Counted from the first letter of the stretch, positions 37,672 through 46,884 are shown. The stretch is 64,000 nt of DNA from Paracoccus litorisediminis (GCF_009711205.1 NZ_WMIG01000004.1:62001-126000), one strand, 5' to 3'. Made by a program: numbers and translations. The notes: a model not told the origin generated them from the letters alone.

Positions 37672-39110
37672 CCGGCCTCTTCCTCGAAGCTGAAGATCGC
37701 AAGGCTGCGCTCGCGCTCATTGACCTTCATGCGGCGGTTGATGGGCGCATGGGCGCGGGCCGAGCAATCGGGCCGCTCGCACAGATAGCAGTTCAGCCCG
37801 ATATCGACCGGCCGCGTCCGTTCAAGGTCGATCCCGTCAGCATAGACAAGGCGCGGGGCATAGGACACGTCGCAGCCCAGCCCGATCGCCAGCCTTTGCG
37901 CCGGTGCGCCATGCATCCCGCCCGCCCGCGTCACCGTGCGCGCGATGGAAAAGTAGCTGGCTCCCTCGGGCATGCGGATCACCTGCGTCTGGACGCGCTC
38001 GGGCGTCTCGAAGGCGGAATGGATGTTCCATAGCGGACAGGTCCCGCCAAAGCGCGAGAACGGGAACCGCCCGGCACTGAACCGCTTCGAGATGTTCCCC
38101 GCCTGATCGACCCGCACAAAGAAGAACGGAATCCCGCGTGCATCGGGGCGCTGCAAGGTCGTCATGCGATGCGCCGCCTGCTCGAAGCTTGCCCCAAAGC
38201 GGTGGCTGAGCAGTTCGACATCATAGCGCGCCGATTCACAGGCGGCGAGGAAACGCGCGTAAGGCATCATCAACGCCGCCGAGAAGTAATTCGCCAGACT
38301 GACCCGCAGCAGCGACACTGCGGCAGCATCGGACAGCCCTGCCTGTGCCACCAACCCGGCGATCAACTCCTCCTGTTCCAGCCGCGCCAGCAGCACCCCG
38401 ATCTGGAAGCGGCGGCTGGACTGGCCCAGCAATTCGGAAATCATCAGCTCGCCGCGGTGGAAATCGAAGCGCCGCAGCTGATCGCCCATGACATGAGAGG
38501 GCAGGATGCGGACATGGATGCCATGTCCAGCCAGCCGGTTGGTCAGTGCCAGATGCGGCTCATTGCGATGCAGCGCCAGTTCCTCGGCCAAGGCCTCGGC
38601 GGCGCGGTCGACCGGATCGACATAGTTCTTTTGCGCATAGAACCAGTTCCGTACCACATCGACGGGACGCGAGGATTCGGCAAATGCCTCGACCTTGTCG
38701 CGGTCGGTCATCGGGTTGTCATCGGCCATCGGGCGCAGGATCGCCTCGCGGTGGCTGTCATGCAGCCGCACAAAGGCCGCCGCGATCCGGGGCGAGGCCT
38801 GCAGCACCGCCTCAAGCTCCGCCCGCGGCAGGTTCGCGACCCCCAGAACCGGGTCCTTCAGTGCGGTCGAGAAATCCGCCGCCAATTGCGCATCGGTCGC
38901 GGGCGCCAGCTCCGAGATATTCAGGTCATAGACCTGCGCCAGCTTCATCAGAAAGCGCGCCGAGGCCGGGCGCTGATCGGCCTCCATCAGGGTGATGTAG
39001 CTGGCGGAAACCCCCAGCTCGGTCGCCATCTGCGCCTGCGTCAGCCCCAGCGATTGCCGCAGCATCCGCAACCGCTGGCCGATGATCAGTTTCTCGTTGC
39101 GTTTTGTCAT
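37668..39110 (-). CDS. ramB: XRE-type short-chain acyl regulator, RamB/ScfR family
   Basis: The 480-residue regulator has an N-terminal helix-turn-helix (about 10-65: IGQRLRMLRQSLGLTQAQMATELGVSASYITLMEADQ, cited as LGLTQAQMATELG and SYITLMEAD), an IrrE-like middle region (LANYFSAALMMPYARFLAACE) and a C-terminal short-chain fatty acyl regulator domain with cysteine motif GLNCYLCERPDCSARAH. RamB-type proteins control acetate and glyoxylate-shunt genes, and a RamB regulator of isocitrate lyase is known in Paracoccus denitrificans. It is transcribed away from aceB, sharing the 146-base intergenic region. The ATG at 39110 lies inside a palindrome (39103-39118), which suggests autoregulation. Confidence 0.9.
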   Translation of the reverse strand: MTKRNEKLIIGQRLRMLRQSLGLTQAQMATELGVSASYITLMEADQRPASARFLMKLAQVYDLNISELAPATDAQLAADFSTALKDPVLGVANLPRAELEAVLQASPRIAAAFVRLHDSHREAILRPMADDNPMTDRDKVEAFAESSRPVDVVRNWFYAQKNYVDPVDRAAEALAEELALHRNEPHLALTNRLAGHGIHVRILPSHVMGDQLRRFDFHRGELMISELLGQSSRRFQIGVLLARLEQEELIAGLVAQAGLSDAAAVSLLRVSLANYFSAALMMPYARFLAACESARYDVELLSHRFGASFEQAAHRMTTLQRPDARGIPFFFVRVDQAGNISKRFSAGRFPFSRFGGTCPLWNIHSAFETPERVQTQVIRMPEGASYFSIARTVTRAGGMHGAPAQRLAIGLGCDVSYAPRLVYADGIDLERTRPVDIGLNCYLCERPDCSARAHAPINRRMKVNERERSLAIFSFEEEAG

Positions 39111-39118
39111 GTGACAAA
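39103..39118. promoter_or_regulatory. Palindrome over the ramB start codon
   Basis: TTTGTCA-TG-TGACAAA is a perfect 7-base inverted repeat that includes the ramB ATG. A TGTGACAAACC half-motif starts at 39110 and recurs at 39142-39152, 32 bases (about three helical turns) away. This is a plausible RamB-type operator between ramB and aceB. Confidence 0.55.
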
Positions 39119-39209
39119 CCTTACAAAGCGGCCGCAAAGCCTGTGACAAACCCTACCACCATACCCGATGAAGGTCCGCGATCCCCAATCAAATGGTGCA
39201 TTACATTTC

Positions 39210-39230
39210 TGACATTACTAACGTGACATT
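39210..39230. promoter_or_regulatory. Direct repeat near the aceB promoter
   Basis: TGACATT occurs at 39210-39216 and 39224-39230, a 14-base period, just upstream of aceB. It could be an activator site. Confidence 0.3.
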
Positions 39231-39256
39231 CATAGGCCAATCAACAGGAGCCGAAA

Positions 39257-40879
39257 ATGCCGCTCGATCGCAACGCACCCCCGCTGCCCCCCGTTGTCCT
39301 GCGCGCCGTTGCAGGCTCGGAACATGTGCTGACCCCCGATGCGATGACCTTCATGGCCGAACTGCAGGCCCGTTTCGGACTGCGCCTGCACGCGCTGATG
39401 GTCGCCCGCGCCCGCCGTCAGGAACGGCTGGACCGGGGTGAGCTTCCCGATTACCTGCCCCATACCCGCGAGATCCGTCAGGGCATCTGGCAGGCCGCCC
39501 CCGTCCCCGCCGCCCTTGAGGATCGCCGGGTCGAGATCACAGGCCCGGTCGATCGCAAGATGATGATCAATGCGCTGAACTCGGGCGCGCGGGTCTATAT
39601 GGCGGATTTCGAAGACGCGACCTCGCCCAGCTTCAAGAACATCATCTCGGGTCTGGCGAACCTGATCGACTATCGCGACGGGACGCTGGATTTCACCGAT
39701 GAGACGACGGGCAAAGCCTACCGCGTCGGCCCGAACCCGGCCCTGCTGATCATCCGCCCCCGCGGCCTGCATCTGTCCGAGGCCAATGTCCTGATGGGCG
39801 GCCAGCCGGTTTCCGCGGCGCTGTTCGACTTTGCCCTGTCGCTGTTCCATTGCGGCCGCGCGCTGGCCGCCACCGGGCGCGGGCCGTTCTATTACCTGCC
39901 GAAGCTCGAAAGCCACGGCGAGGCCAAGTTCTGGAACGAAGTCTTCGTCTTTGCCCAGGAACGCATGGGCATTACGCAAGGCACGATCAAGGCCACCGTC
40001 CTGATCGAGACCCTGCCCGCAGCCTTCGAAATGGACGAGATCGTCTGGGAACTGCGCGACCATATCGCTGGGCTGAACTGCGGGCGCTGGGATTACATCT
40101 TCAGCTATATCAAGAATCTGCGCAATCACGCCGCCTATGTCCTGCCCGACCGCTCCAGCCTTGTCATGGACGAGGCCTTCCTGGCCACCTATGCGGCGCG
40201 CGTCGTCAAGGTCTGCCACCGCCGCGGCATCCATGCGATGGGCGGCATGTCGGCCGCGATCCCGGTCAAGAACGACCCCGAGGCCAATGAGGCCGCCTTC
40301 GACAAGGTCCGCGCCGACAAGCGCCGCGAAGTCGGCATGGGCTTTGACGGCTGCTGGGTCGCCCATCCCGATCTGGTCCCCGTTGCTCAGGCGATCTTTG
40401 ACGACGCCATGCCCGGCCCGAACCAGATCAGACGTCCGCGTCAGGAATGGCGGATCGAACCCGCGATGCTGCTGAAACCGCATCAGGGCAAGATCACCGA
40501 AACCGGTGTCCGCCTGAACGTCTCGGTCGCCATCGAATATCTGGCGCAATGGCTGCAGGGCCGCGGCGCGGTTCCTATCCACAACATGATGGAGGACGCC
40601 GCCACCGCCGAGATCAGCCGTGCCCAGCTGTGGCAATGGATCCGCCATGGCGCGCTGGTCGCGACCGAATTCGGGGATGAGCGCCGCCTGACCGCCGACT
40701 GGCTGGGCGAGCTGGTCCAGGCCGAAATCGTCTCGATCCTCGAACACCTCGGGCCGGACCGCTTCCATCGCGGGCGCTACCCCTCGGCGGCGCGGATCGT
40801 GCTGGAGGCCGCGACCGCGCCCACCCTGCCCGATTTCATCACCACGTCCGCCTATGACGTGCTGAACGCCCTCGACTGA
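39257..40879 (+). CDS. aceB: Malate synthase A
   Basis: The 540-residue enzyme condenses glyoxylate with acetyl-CoA to malate in the glyoxylate shunt. The malate synthase A signature is seen as RDHIAGLNCGRWDYIFSYIK. Other landmarks are YMADFEDATSPSF, IRPRGLHLSEANVLMGG and the C-terminal NMMEDAATAEISRAQLWQW. Length matches the A isoform, not the 720-residue G isoform. The CAGGAG ribosome site is 8 bases from the ATG. It precedes aceA by 61 bases, so the two shunt enzymes are probably one transcript under the adjacent regulator. Confidence 0.96.
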   Translation: MPLDRNAPPLPPVVLRAVAGSEHVLTPDAMTFMAELQARFGLRLHALMVARARRQERLDRGELPDYLPHTREIRQGIWQAAPVPAALEDRRVEITGPVDRKMMINALNSGARVYMADFEDATSPSFKNIISGLANLIDYRDGTLDFTDETTGKAYRVGPNPALLIIRPRGLHLSEANVLMGGQPVSAALFDFALSLFHCGRALAATGRGPFYYLPKLESHGEAKFWNEVFVFAQERMGITQGTIKATVLIETLPAAFEMDEIVWELRDHIAGLNCGRWDYIFSYIKNLRNHAAYVLPDRSSLVMDEAFLATYAARVVKVCHRRGIHAMGGMSAAIPVKNDPEANEAAFDKVRADKRREVGMGFDGCWVAHPDLVPVAQAIFDDAMPGPNQIRRPRQEWRIEPAMLLKPHQGKITETGVRLNVSVAIEYLAQWLQGRGAVPIHNMMEDAATAEISRAQLWQWIRHGALVATEFGDERRLTADWLGELVQAEIVSILEHLGPDRFHRGRYPSAARIVLEAATAPTLPDFITTSAYDVLNALD

Positions 40880-40940
40880 GCGCACCCTTTTCGGCGGGCC
40901 ACGGCCCGCCCCCTATCCAAAATTCCTGAGGAGGAAATTC

Positions 40941-42560
40941 ATGTCCAATCGCAAGACCTATGCCGAACTGCGCGCCGAAGTTGCCGCGCGTTACCCCTCG
41001 GGCCAGACCCCCGGTGGCGTCACGGTCGACGATATCGTCCAGCTGCGGATGCAGAACAGCTATGACACCCATCTGGATATCGCCCGCGACATGGCCAAGG
41101 TGATGCGCGCCGACATGGCGGCCTATGACGCCGACAGCAGCAAGTTCACGCAATCGCTGGGCTGCTGGTCGGGCTTCCACGCCCAGCAGATGATCAAGGC
41201 GGTGAAACGCATGCGCGGCACCGCGCGCGGCACTTATGTCTATCTGTCGGGCTGGATGGTCGCCGGTCTGCGCAACCGCTTCGGCCACCTGCCCGACCAG
41301 TCTATGCACGAAAAGACTGCCGTTGCCGACCTGATCAACGAGATCTACGTCTCGCTGCGTCAGGCCGACGAAGTGGCGATCAACGACCTGTTCAAGGACC
41401 TGAAAGAGGCCCGCAAATCCGGTGATACGCTGGCCGAGAAGAAGGCGATCGAGGCCATCGACAGCTTCGAGACCCATGTGGTTCCGATCATCGCTGATAT
41501 CGACGCAGGCTTTGGCAACGAACACGCCACCTACCTGCTGGCCAAGGAACTGATCAAGGCCGGTGCCTGCGCGCTGCAGATCGAAAACCAGGTCTCGGAC
41601 GCCAAGCAATGCGGCCATCAGGACGGCAAGGTCACCGTGCCGCGCGAAGACTTCATCGAGAAGCTGCGCGCCTGCCGTCTGGCGCTTGAGGAAATGGGCG
41701 TGGACGAGGGCGTCATCGTCGCCCGCACCGACAGCCTTGGCGCAGGCCTGACCCAGAAGGTTCCGGTCAGCCAACGCCCCGGCGATCTGGCCGCCGAATA
41801 TATCAAATGGCTCAAGACCGAGGCGATCACCGACGCGAACCCGATGCAGGAAGGTGAGCTGGCGATCTTCCAGAACGGCCAGTTCGTGAAGCCCGCGCGC
41901 ATGGCCAATGGGTTGTTCCCGTTCAAGGAAGGCACCGGCCGCGCCCGCGTCATCGAGGATTGCATCGTCAACCTGACCCAAGGCGGCGCGGACATGCTTT
42001 GGATCGAAACCGACACCCCGAATGTCGATGAGATCGCCGGCATGGTGAACGAGATCCGCAAGGCTGTCCCGAATGCCAAGCTGACCTATAACAACTCGCC
42101 CAGCTTCAACTGGACGCTGAACCTGCGCAAACAGGTCCGCGAACAATGGCTGGCCGAGGGCAAGATCAGCGCCGCTGACTACCCGGATGGTAATGAGCTG
42201 ATGAAGGCTGATTTCGACGCGACCGAACTGGGCCTTGAGGCGGATGCCCGTCTGCAGCGCTTCCAGACCGACATCTCGGCCCGCGCTGGCGTGTTCCACA
42301 ACCTGATCACGCTGCCGACCTTCCACCTGACCGCGAAATCGGTGGACGAACTGTCGCGCGGCTACTTCGGCGACCAGAAGATGCTGGCCTATGTCAAAAC
42401 CGTCCAGCGCGAGGAAATTCGTCGCGGCGTCTCGGCGGTCAAGCACCAGCACGAGGTGGGTTCCGATCTGGGCGACACCTTCAAGGAAATGGTCGGCGGC
42501 GAGCGCGCGCTGAAGGCCGGCGGCCACGCGAACACCATGAACCAGTTCGCCGCCGAGTGA
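40941..42560 (+). CDS. aceA: Isocitrate lyase
   Basis: The 539-residue enzyme splits isocitrate into glyoxylate and succinate. The active-site motif is SDAKQCGHQDGK (Cys at about residue 218), where most isocitrate lyases have KKCGH. The longer length and the KQCGH variant are those of the Pseudomonas aeruginosa type rather than the shorter E. coli type. Metal and substrate motifs include IADIDAGFGNEHATY and QIENQVSD. It follows aceB with a strong GAGGAGG site and ends in a clear terminator. With malate synthase it bypasses the CO2-releasing steps of the citric acid cycle during growth on acetate or PHB-derived acetyl-CoA. Confidence 0.95.
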   Translation: MSNRKTYAELRAEVAARYPSGQTPGGVTVDDIVQLRMQNSYDTHLDIARDMAKVMRADMAAYDADSSKFTQSLGCWSGFHAQQMIKAVKRMRGTARGTYVYLSGWMVAGLRNRFGHLPDQSMHEKTAVADLINEIYVSLRQADEVAINDLFKDLKEARKSGDTLAEKKAIEAIDSFETHVVPIIADIDAGFGNEHATYLLAKELIKAGACALQIENQVSDAKQCGHQDGKVTVPREDFIEKLRACRLALEEMGVDEGVIVARTDSLGAGLTQKVPVSQRPGDLAAEYIKWLKTEAITDANPMQEGELAIFQNGQFVKPARMANGLFPFKEGTGRARVIEDCIVNLTQGGADMLWIETDTPNVDEIAGMVNEIRKAVPNAKLTYNNSPSFNWTLNLRKQVREQWLAEGKISAADYPDGNELMKADFDATELGLEADARLQRFQTDISARAGVFHNLITLPTFHLTAKSVDELSRGYFGDQKMLAYVKTVQREEIRRGVSAVKHQHEVGSDLGDTFKEMVGGERALKAGGHANTMNQFAAE

Positions 42561-42632
42561 TCCCGCAGCCGCGCGACCGATGTCCCTTTGCGGGATTCGG
42601 CTAAACCGGTCGCGCGATTACGGGAAACAGGG

Positions 42633-42660
42633 ACACCGCCCCACCCTCGGGGCGGTGTTT
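42633..42660 (+). terminator. Rho-independent terminator of aceB-aceA
   Basis: ACACCGCCCC, an ACCCTC loop and GGGGCGGTGT followed by TT and a later TTTT form an intrinsic terminator. Confidence 0.82.
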
Positions 42661-42665
42661 CCGTT

Positions 42666-42888
42666 TTGTCAGGAAGAACGGGTCGCTATTAGCCCGTCAC
42701 CTCAGGCCGCATTGGCAAGGCCTGCACGGCGCATCATCTGCGCCGATTTCGATATTCTTGCGTTTTCCCAGTCAGGGAAAAACAATGACATGCGCCATTC
42801 AGCAGTGTGCTCAAGTTTGGATTTCTGGATTGCTCCGGCCCTCGGGCAGAGCGCCACCACTTTGACTTTATTCGAAAATAAGGGAAAG
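42666..42888. other. Spacer between aceA terminator and tRNA-Tyr
   Basis: I see no gene or strong signal here. The sequence is less GC-rich than its surroundings near the tRNA. Confidence 0.4.
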
Positions 42889-42972
42889 TGGTGGGCGACC
42901 CTGGAATCGAACCAGGCATGGGTCTCCCCGGCGGAGTTACAGTCCGCTGCCGCACCTTGCAGCACGTCGCCC
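42889..42972 (-). tRNA. tRNA-Tyr(GTA)
   Basis: The 84-base type II tRNA has acceptor stem GGGCGAC/GTCGCCC, anticodon stem GCGGA/TCCGC around CTGTAAC (anticodon GTA), a variable arm, T-arm GTTCGAT and encoded CCA. Confidence 0.95.
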
Positions 42973-43136
42973 GCCGATCGCTTTCGGCGTGGGGCGGTGA
43001 TTACCCATAGCGAGCGGGGGCGTCAAGCGCAGAAGCGCAAAAAAACGCGTCATCCACAGGAAGTTGCTGCGACCCTGCGAAAGGTTGCATTTTTCCGTGT
43101 TTTCTGCGCAACCAGAACCGAAATCGAGGAAACGCC

Positions 43137-43934
43137 ATGGCCGAGAAACCGCAGAAAACCAAGAAGCCCACCTGGGTCATCGATAAAGAGCGCGCACGCC
43201 GCGCCGCTGCGGCCGAGACCGTGTGGCTGTTCGGCCTGCATGCGGTGCGCGACGCGCTGGCCAACCCCGAACGGCAAAAGCTGCGGCTGGTCGTTACCCA
43301 GAACGCGCTGGACCGGCTGGGCGAGATTCCCGACGGTATCGAGCCTGAAATCACCGACGCGCGCACCTTCGACCGCGTCGTGCCCCTGCCCCCCGAAAGC
43401 GTCCATCAGGGCGCGGCGCTTGAGGTCAAGGCGCTGACATGGGGCAAGCTGGCCGATCTGGCACTGTCGGGGCCGGGCAAGCCGCTGCTGGTCGCGCTGG
43501 ACCGCGTCACCGACCCGCATAATGTCGGCGCGATCCTGCGCTCGGCCGAGGTCTTTGGCGCGCGTGCGGTCATCGCACCGTCGCGCCACAGCGCCCCGGA
43601 GACCGGTGCCTTGGCCAAGACCGCCTCGGGTGCGCTGGAACGCCAGCCCTATCTGCGCGTGGGCAATCTGGCCGATGCGCTGATCGAGCTGAAAGAAATG
43701 GGCTACACGATCATTGCCCTTGATGGCACCGGCGAGGAAACCCTGCCCGAGGCGCTGGAGGCTTTGCCGGGCCGGGCCATCTGCCTTGTCTTCGGGGCCG
43801 AGGGGCCGGGACTGCGCGAACGCACCCGCGAGACCTGCGACAAGATCGTCCGCATCCCCTTTGCCGCGGATTTCGGTTCGCTCAACGTGTCGAATGCGGC
43901 GGCTGTGGCGCTTTACGCAGCCTCACGGAACTGA
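43137..43934 (+). CDS. rlmB: 23S rRNA 2'-O-ribose methyltransferase, TrmH/SpoU family
   Basis: The 265-residue protein has the RlmB layout: a basic N-terminal tail, the L30e-like substrate-binding domain (VWLFGLHAVRDALANPERQKLRLVV) and the SpoU methyltransferase domain with motif 1 VALDRVTDPHNVGAILRSAEVFGA, motif 2 LVFGAEGPGLRE and motif 3 IPFAADFGSLNVSNAAAVALY, a knotted SAM-binding fold. RlmB methylates a guanosine in the peptidyl-transferase region of 23S rRNA in E. coli; the exact site here is inferred. It stands between tRNA-Tyr and the YHS gene. Confidence 0.9.
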   Translation: MAEKPQKTKKPTWVIDKERARRAAAAETVWLFGLHAVRDALANPERQKLRLVVTQNALDRLGEIPDGIEPEITDARTFDRVVPLPPESVHQGAALEVKALTWGKLADLALSGPGKPLLVALDRVTDPHNVGAILRSAEVFGARAVIAPSRHSAPETGALAKTASGALERQPYLRVGNLADALIELKEMGYTIIALDGTGEETLPEALEALPGRAICLVFGAEGPGLRERTRETCDKIVRIPFAADFGSLNVSNAAAVALYAASRN

Positions 43935-44039
43935 GCGCAGCCTTCACATCGCGGATAGGCTGCTGGGGCAGTGGTTGAGAATCACGGGCCGATTTGCCAA
44001 ATGCAGGGTAAACCAGCCTTTCCACAACCAGCAGCCGCC

Positions 44040-44453
44040 ATGCTTCGTTATGCCGCCCTTCTCCTGTCGTTTGCCGCCGGGCCGCAACTCGCGTCGGCGC
44101 AGGATTGGGCGTTGAACGGAATCGATCCGGTCGGCTACCGGCAAGAGGGCGCGGCCCTGCCCGGCCGGCCCGACATCGTGACCATGTGGCGCGGTCAGGC
44201 GTGGCATTTCGTCTCGGAAGGCAATCGCGAGCGGTTCGAGGCGAACCCCAAGGCCTTTGCGCCGGGGCTGGGCGGGCTATGCGTCGTGGCCCTGTCCGAA
44301 GGCCGCTCGGAGCCGGGAAACCCCCGCTATTTCGCGGTGATCGGCCAGCGCACCTATCTGCTGCGCTCGGAAGCGGCCCGCGAACGCCTGCTGGCCGACC
44401 CGCAGGACATCCTGATGCAGGCCAAAGCGGTCTGGGCACGGCTTCATCCCTAG
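44040..44453 (+). CDS. Exported YHS-domain protein
   Basis: The 137-residue protein has a signal peptide (MLRYAALLLSFAAGPQLASAQD) and a YHS-like domain, GIDPVGYRQEG... then MWRGQAWHFVSEGNRERFEANPKAFAPGLGGLCVVAL (residues about 27-83). YHS domains are linked to metal binding, but here the canonical Tyr-His-Ser order is altered (GY...AWHFVS). The remainder is a short helical tail. Location is probably periplasmic. The ATG at 44040 is chosen because it begins the signal peptide; the frame is open further upstream without a sensible N-terminus. Confidence 0.8.
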   Translation: MLRYAALLLSFAAGPQLASAQDWALNGIDPVGYRQEGAALPGRPDIVTMWRGQAWHFVSEGNRERFEANPKAFAPGLGGLCVVALSEGRSEPGNPRYFAVIGQRTYLLRSEAARERLLADPQDILMQAKAVWARLHP

Positions 44454-44511
44454 ATTCTCACTTTTCCGCGAGAGGAGTGGAACTTTCAGGCCACAGTTGT
44501 CATTTATTTCA

Positions 44512-44538
44512 TGACATGAGCACGGAACGCTCATGTCA
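44512..44538 (+). ncRNA. Strong hairpin, part of a possible structured RNA
   Basis: TGACATGAGC and GCTCATGTCA form a perfect 10-base stem with the 7-base loop ACGGAAC. The loop can pair with GTTCCG at 44553-44558, just ahead of an intrinsic terminator. The arrangement looks like a short RNA or a leader upstream of the CoA-binding gene. Confidence 0.4.
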
Positions 44539-44564
44539 GATCACTGTCCCTCGTTCCGCGACTT

Positions 44565-44596
44565 GCGCCCGGCCAACTCTGGACCGGGCGCTTTTT
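44565..44596 (+). terminator. Rho-independent terminator
   Basis: GCGCCCGG, a CCAACTCTGGA loop and CCGGGCGC followed by five T end a transcript 38 bases before the next gene. It may terminate the YHS gene or a small RNA. Confidence 0.82.
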
Positions 44597-44633
44597 ATGT
44601 GCGACTTTAGGTTGAGATCTGGGGGAGGATCAC

Positions 44634-45086
44634 ATGGAATTCGCCATACTCCGCGACGTCGGCAGTTCGCCGATGGACGTCGATATTGCACGAATCGCCC
44701 GCGAGACCCGCTGCATCGCCATGGTCGGCCTGTCGCCGAATGAACACCGCCCGGCATGGGGCGTGGCGCGCTTCCTGAAGTCTCAGGGTATTCGGGTCAT
44801 TCCGGTCAATCCGGGCCATGCGGGCAACCACATCCTTGACGAGCAGGTCTATCCCGACCTTTCGGCCATCCCGACCGATATCCCGGTCGACATGGTCGAT
44901 ATCTTTCGCCGGGCCGAGGCGGTGCCGCGAATCGTCAATGATGCGATCGCCTATCTGCCGCGGCTGCGCACCATCTGGATGCAGCTTGGCATCCGCCATC
45001 CTCAATCCACGGAATGGGCACGGCGTCAGGGGCTGACGGTGATCGAGGATCGCTGCCCCAAGATCGAGTTCCCGCGCTTTCTGTAA
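44634..45086 (+). CDS. CoA-binding domain protein
   Basis: The 150-residue protein is a small single-domain CoA-binding (CoA_binding_2) Rossmann fold. The phosphate-binding stretch is CIAMVGLSPNEHRPAWGVARFLKSQG (about residues 27-52), followed by VIPVNPGHAG, LDEQVYPDLSAIP, VDMVDIFRR and TIWMQLGIRH. Such proteins are widespread, similar to E. coli YccU; their role is unclear, though CoA binding is established for the fold. The ATG at 44634 has a GGGGGAGGA site. It converges with prs across a bidirectional terminator. Confidence 0.88.
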   Translation: MEFAILRDVGSSPMDVDIARIARETRCIAMVGLSPNEHRPAWGVARFLKSQGIRVIPVNPGHAGNHILDEQVYPDLSAIPTDIPVDMVDIFRRAEAVPRIVNDAIAYLPRLRTIWMQLGIRHPQSTEWARRQGLTVIEDRCPKIEFPRFL

Positions 45087-45093
45087 ATGAAAA

Positions 45094-45122
45094 GAACCCC
45101 GGACGCGGCAGCATCCGGGGTT
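45094..45122. terminator. Bidirectional terminator between CoA-binding gene and prs
   Basis: GAACCCCGGA and TCCGGGGTT flank an inner CGCGGCAGCA, with A-rich and T-rich sides. A second hairpin GGCGTGG/CCACGCC (45129-45147) follows on the prs side. Confidence 0.7.
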
Positions 45123-45160
45123 CCGCACGGCGTGGATGGGCCACGCCGCATGCCTTGGGA

Positions 45161-46180
45161 TTACACGTTGGTGTAAAGCCCCTCATAGATCGGGCCCAGC
45201 GTATCGACCTCGAACAGCGAGCTGACCGAGGTGCCGTTCCAGATGTTCAGGATGGCTTGGGCAAACATCGGCGCGGTCGGAACGATGCGGATGTTGCTGG
45301 CGCTTTTGACATGGTCGGTCGGTTCGATGGAATCGGTGATGACCAGCGATTTCATGACCGAGTTCTGCACGCGCTCGACCGCCGGGCCGGACAGGACGCC
45401 ATGGGTGATATAGGCATGAACCTCGGTCGCACCATGCTCGGTCAAGACCTGAGCGGCCTTGCACAGCGTGCCGGCGGTGTCGCAGATGTCGTCGACGATG
45501 ATGCAGGTCTTGCCGGTCACGTCACCGATCACGGTCATCTCGGCGATCTCGCCGGGTTTCTCGCGGCGTTTGTCCACGATCGCCAGCGGTGCGCCGATGC
45601 GCTGCGCCAGATCGCGGGCGCGGGCCACGCCGCCGACGTCGGGCGAAATCACCATGACGTCCGACAGGCGGTTCTTGAAGTGGTGCAGGATATCCAGTGC
45701 AAAGACCGGAGCCGCGTAAAGGTTGTCCACCGGGATATCGAAGAAGCCCTGGATCTGGGCCGCATGCAGGTCCAGCGTCAGGACGCGGTCGACACCGGCC
45801 TCGGTCAGCAGGTTCGCAACCAGCTTGGCGCTGATCGGGGTCCGCGCCTTCGAGCGACGGTCCTGACGGGCATAGCCGAAATAGGGGATCACGGCGGTGA
45901 TGCGCTGTGCCGACGACCGCTTCAGCGCGTCCGTCATGATCAGCAGTTCCATCAGGTTGTCGTTCGCCGGGTTCGAGGTCGACTGGATGATGAACATGTC
46001 CTCGCCGCGGACGTTCTCATAGACCTCGACGAAGATTTCCTGATCGTTGAAGCGCTCGACGCGGGCTTCGATCGGGGCGACATTCATGCCGCGATGCATC
46101 GACATGCGGCGGGCAATCGCATTGGCCAAAGGCCGGTTCGCGTTGCCCGCAATCAGCTTGGGTTCGGTCATGGCCGGCAT
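45161..46180 (-). CDS. prs: Ribose-phosphate pyrophosphokinase
   Basis: The enzyme (about 339 residues) makes phosphoribosyl pyrophosphate from ribose 5-phosphate and ATP, the precursor for nucleotides, His and Trp. Motifs: [32 protein letters not shown] (cited as [14 protein letters not shown]), [10 protein letters not shown], the ribose-phosphate loop [10 protein letters not shown] and [12 protein letters not shown]. Two in-frame ATGs lie upstream of the usual N-terminus [12 protein letters not shown]. The one at 46180 has a GGAG site 6 bases away, so it is preferred over 46195, which has none. Confidence 0.95.
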   Translation of the reverse strand: MPAMTEPKLIAGNANRPLANAIARRMSMHRGMNVAPIEARVERFNDQEIFVEVYENVRGEDMFIIQSTSNPANDNLMELLIMTDALKRSSAQRITAVIPYFGYARQDRRSKARTPISAKLVANLLTEAGVDRVLTLDLHAAQIQGFFDIPVDNLYAAPVFALDILHHFKNRLSDVMVISPDVGGVARARDLAQRIGAPLAIVDKRREKPGEIAEMTVIGDVTGKTCIIVDDICDTAGTLCKAAQVLTEHGATEVHAYITHGVLSGPAVERVQNSVMKSLVITDSIEPTDHVKSASNIRIVPTAPMFAQAILNIWNGTSVSSLFEVDTLGPIYEGLYTNV

Positions 46181-46284
46181 GGCTTGCTCCGTCATTCTGA
46201 ATATGGCGTATTGGTGCTGGATTCGTAAGATTGCGCCCCGCTTATCACCGCGTTAGCTTGCCCGCAAACCCCGGAGGGCCGCTT

Positions 46285-46884
46285 ATGGCGCATATCGACT
46301 ATTACTTTGGGACACAAAGCCCGTGGACCTATCTTGCGGGCAGCCGGCTCGAAGACATCGCCGCCCGGCATGGCGCCCAGATCACATACAAGCCGCTTGA
46401 CCTGCTGCAGCTTTTCGACCGCACCGGCGGTATCCGCCCGGCCAATCGCCACGCCTCGCGCATGGAATACCGGGGGCAGGAACTGCGCCGCTGGTCCGAA
46501 TATCTGGACATGCCGCTGAACCTGAAGCCCGCCTTCTGGCCGGTGAACCCTGCCCCCTCATCCTATGCGATCATCGCCGCGCAAAAGGCAGGTGGTGGCG
46601 ATCTGCCCGCGCTGGTGCGCAGCTTTGTCCGCGCCGTCTGGGCCGAGGAACTGAATATCGCCGATGACCAGGTGATCCGCGCGAAATTGACAGCAGCGGG
46701 CTTCGATCCCGGTCTGGCCGATAGCGGGCTGTTCGTCGGCGCGCAGGCCTATGAGCGCAATCTGGAGGAAGCGGTCGAGGCCGGGGTCTTTGGCGCGCCC
46801 TTCTACATCGTCCGCGACAGCGGCGAGCGGTTCTGGGGTCAGGACCGGCTGGACTTCCTCGACCGCCATCTGTCGAGCCTGTGA
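46285..46884 (+). CDS. 2-hydroxychromene-2-carboxylate isomerase-like DsbA-fold protein
   Basis: The 199-residue protein begins MAHIDYYFGTQSPWTYLAGSR. The S-P-W-T in place of the redox CxxC and the patterns LDLLQLFDRTGG, MPLNLKPAFWPV and EAGVFGAPFYIV identify the HCCA isomerase/kappa-class glutathione transferase subgroup of DsbA folds. The Ser likely binds glutathione. Such enzymes act in aromatic degradation, but no pathway genes are nearby, so the role is unknown. The ATG at 46285 has a GGAGG site. Its stop overlaps the next gene start (GTGA). Confidence 0.88.
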   Translation: MAHIDYYFGTQSPWTYLAGSRLEDIAARHGAQITYKPLDLLQLFDRTGGIRPANRHASRMEYRGQELRRWSEYLDMPLNLKPAFWPVNPAPSSYAIIAAQKAGGGDLPALVRSFVRAVWAEELNIADDQVIRAKLTAAGFDPGLADSGLFVGAQAYERNLEEAVEAGVFGAPFYIVRDSGERFWGQDRLDFLDRHLSSL

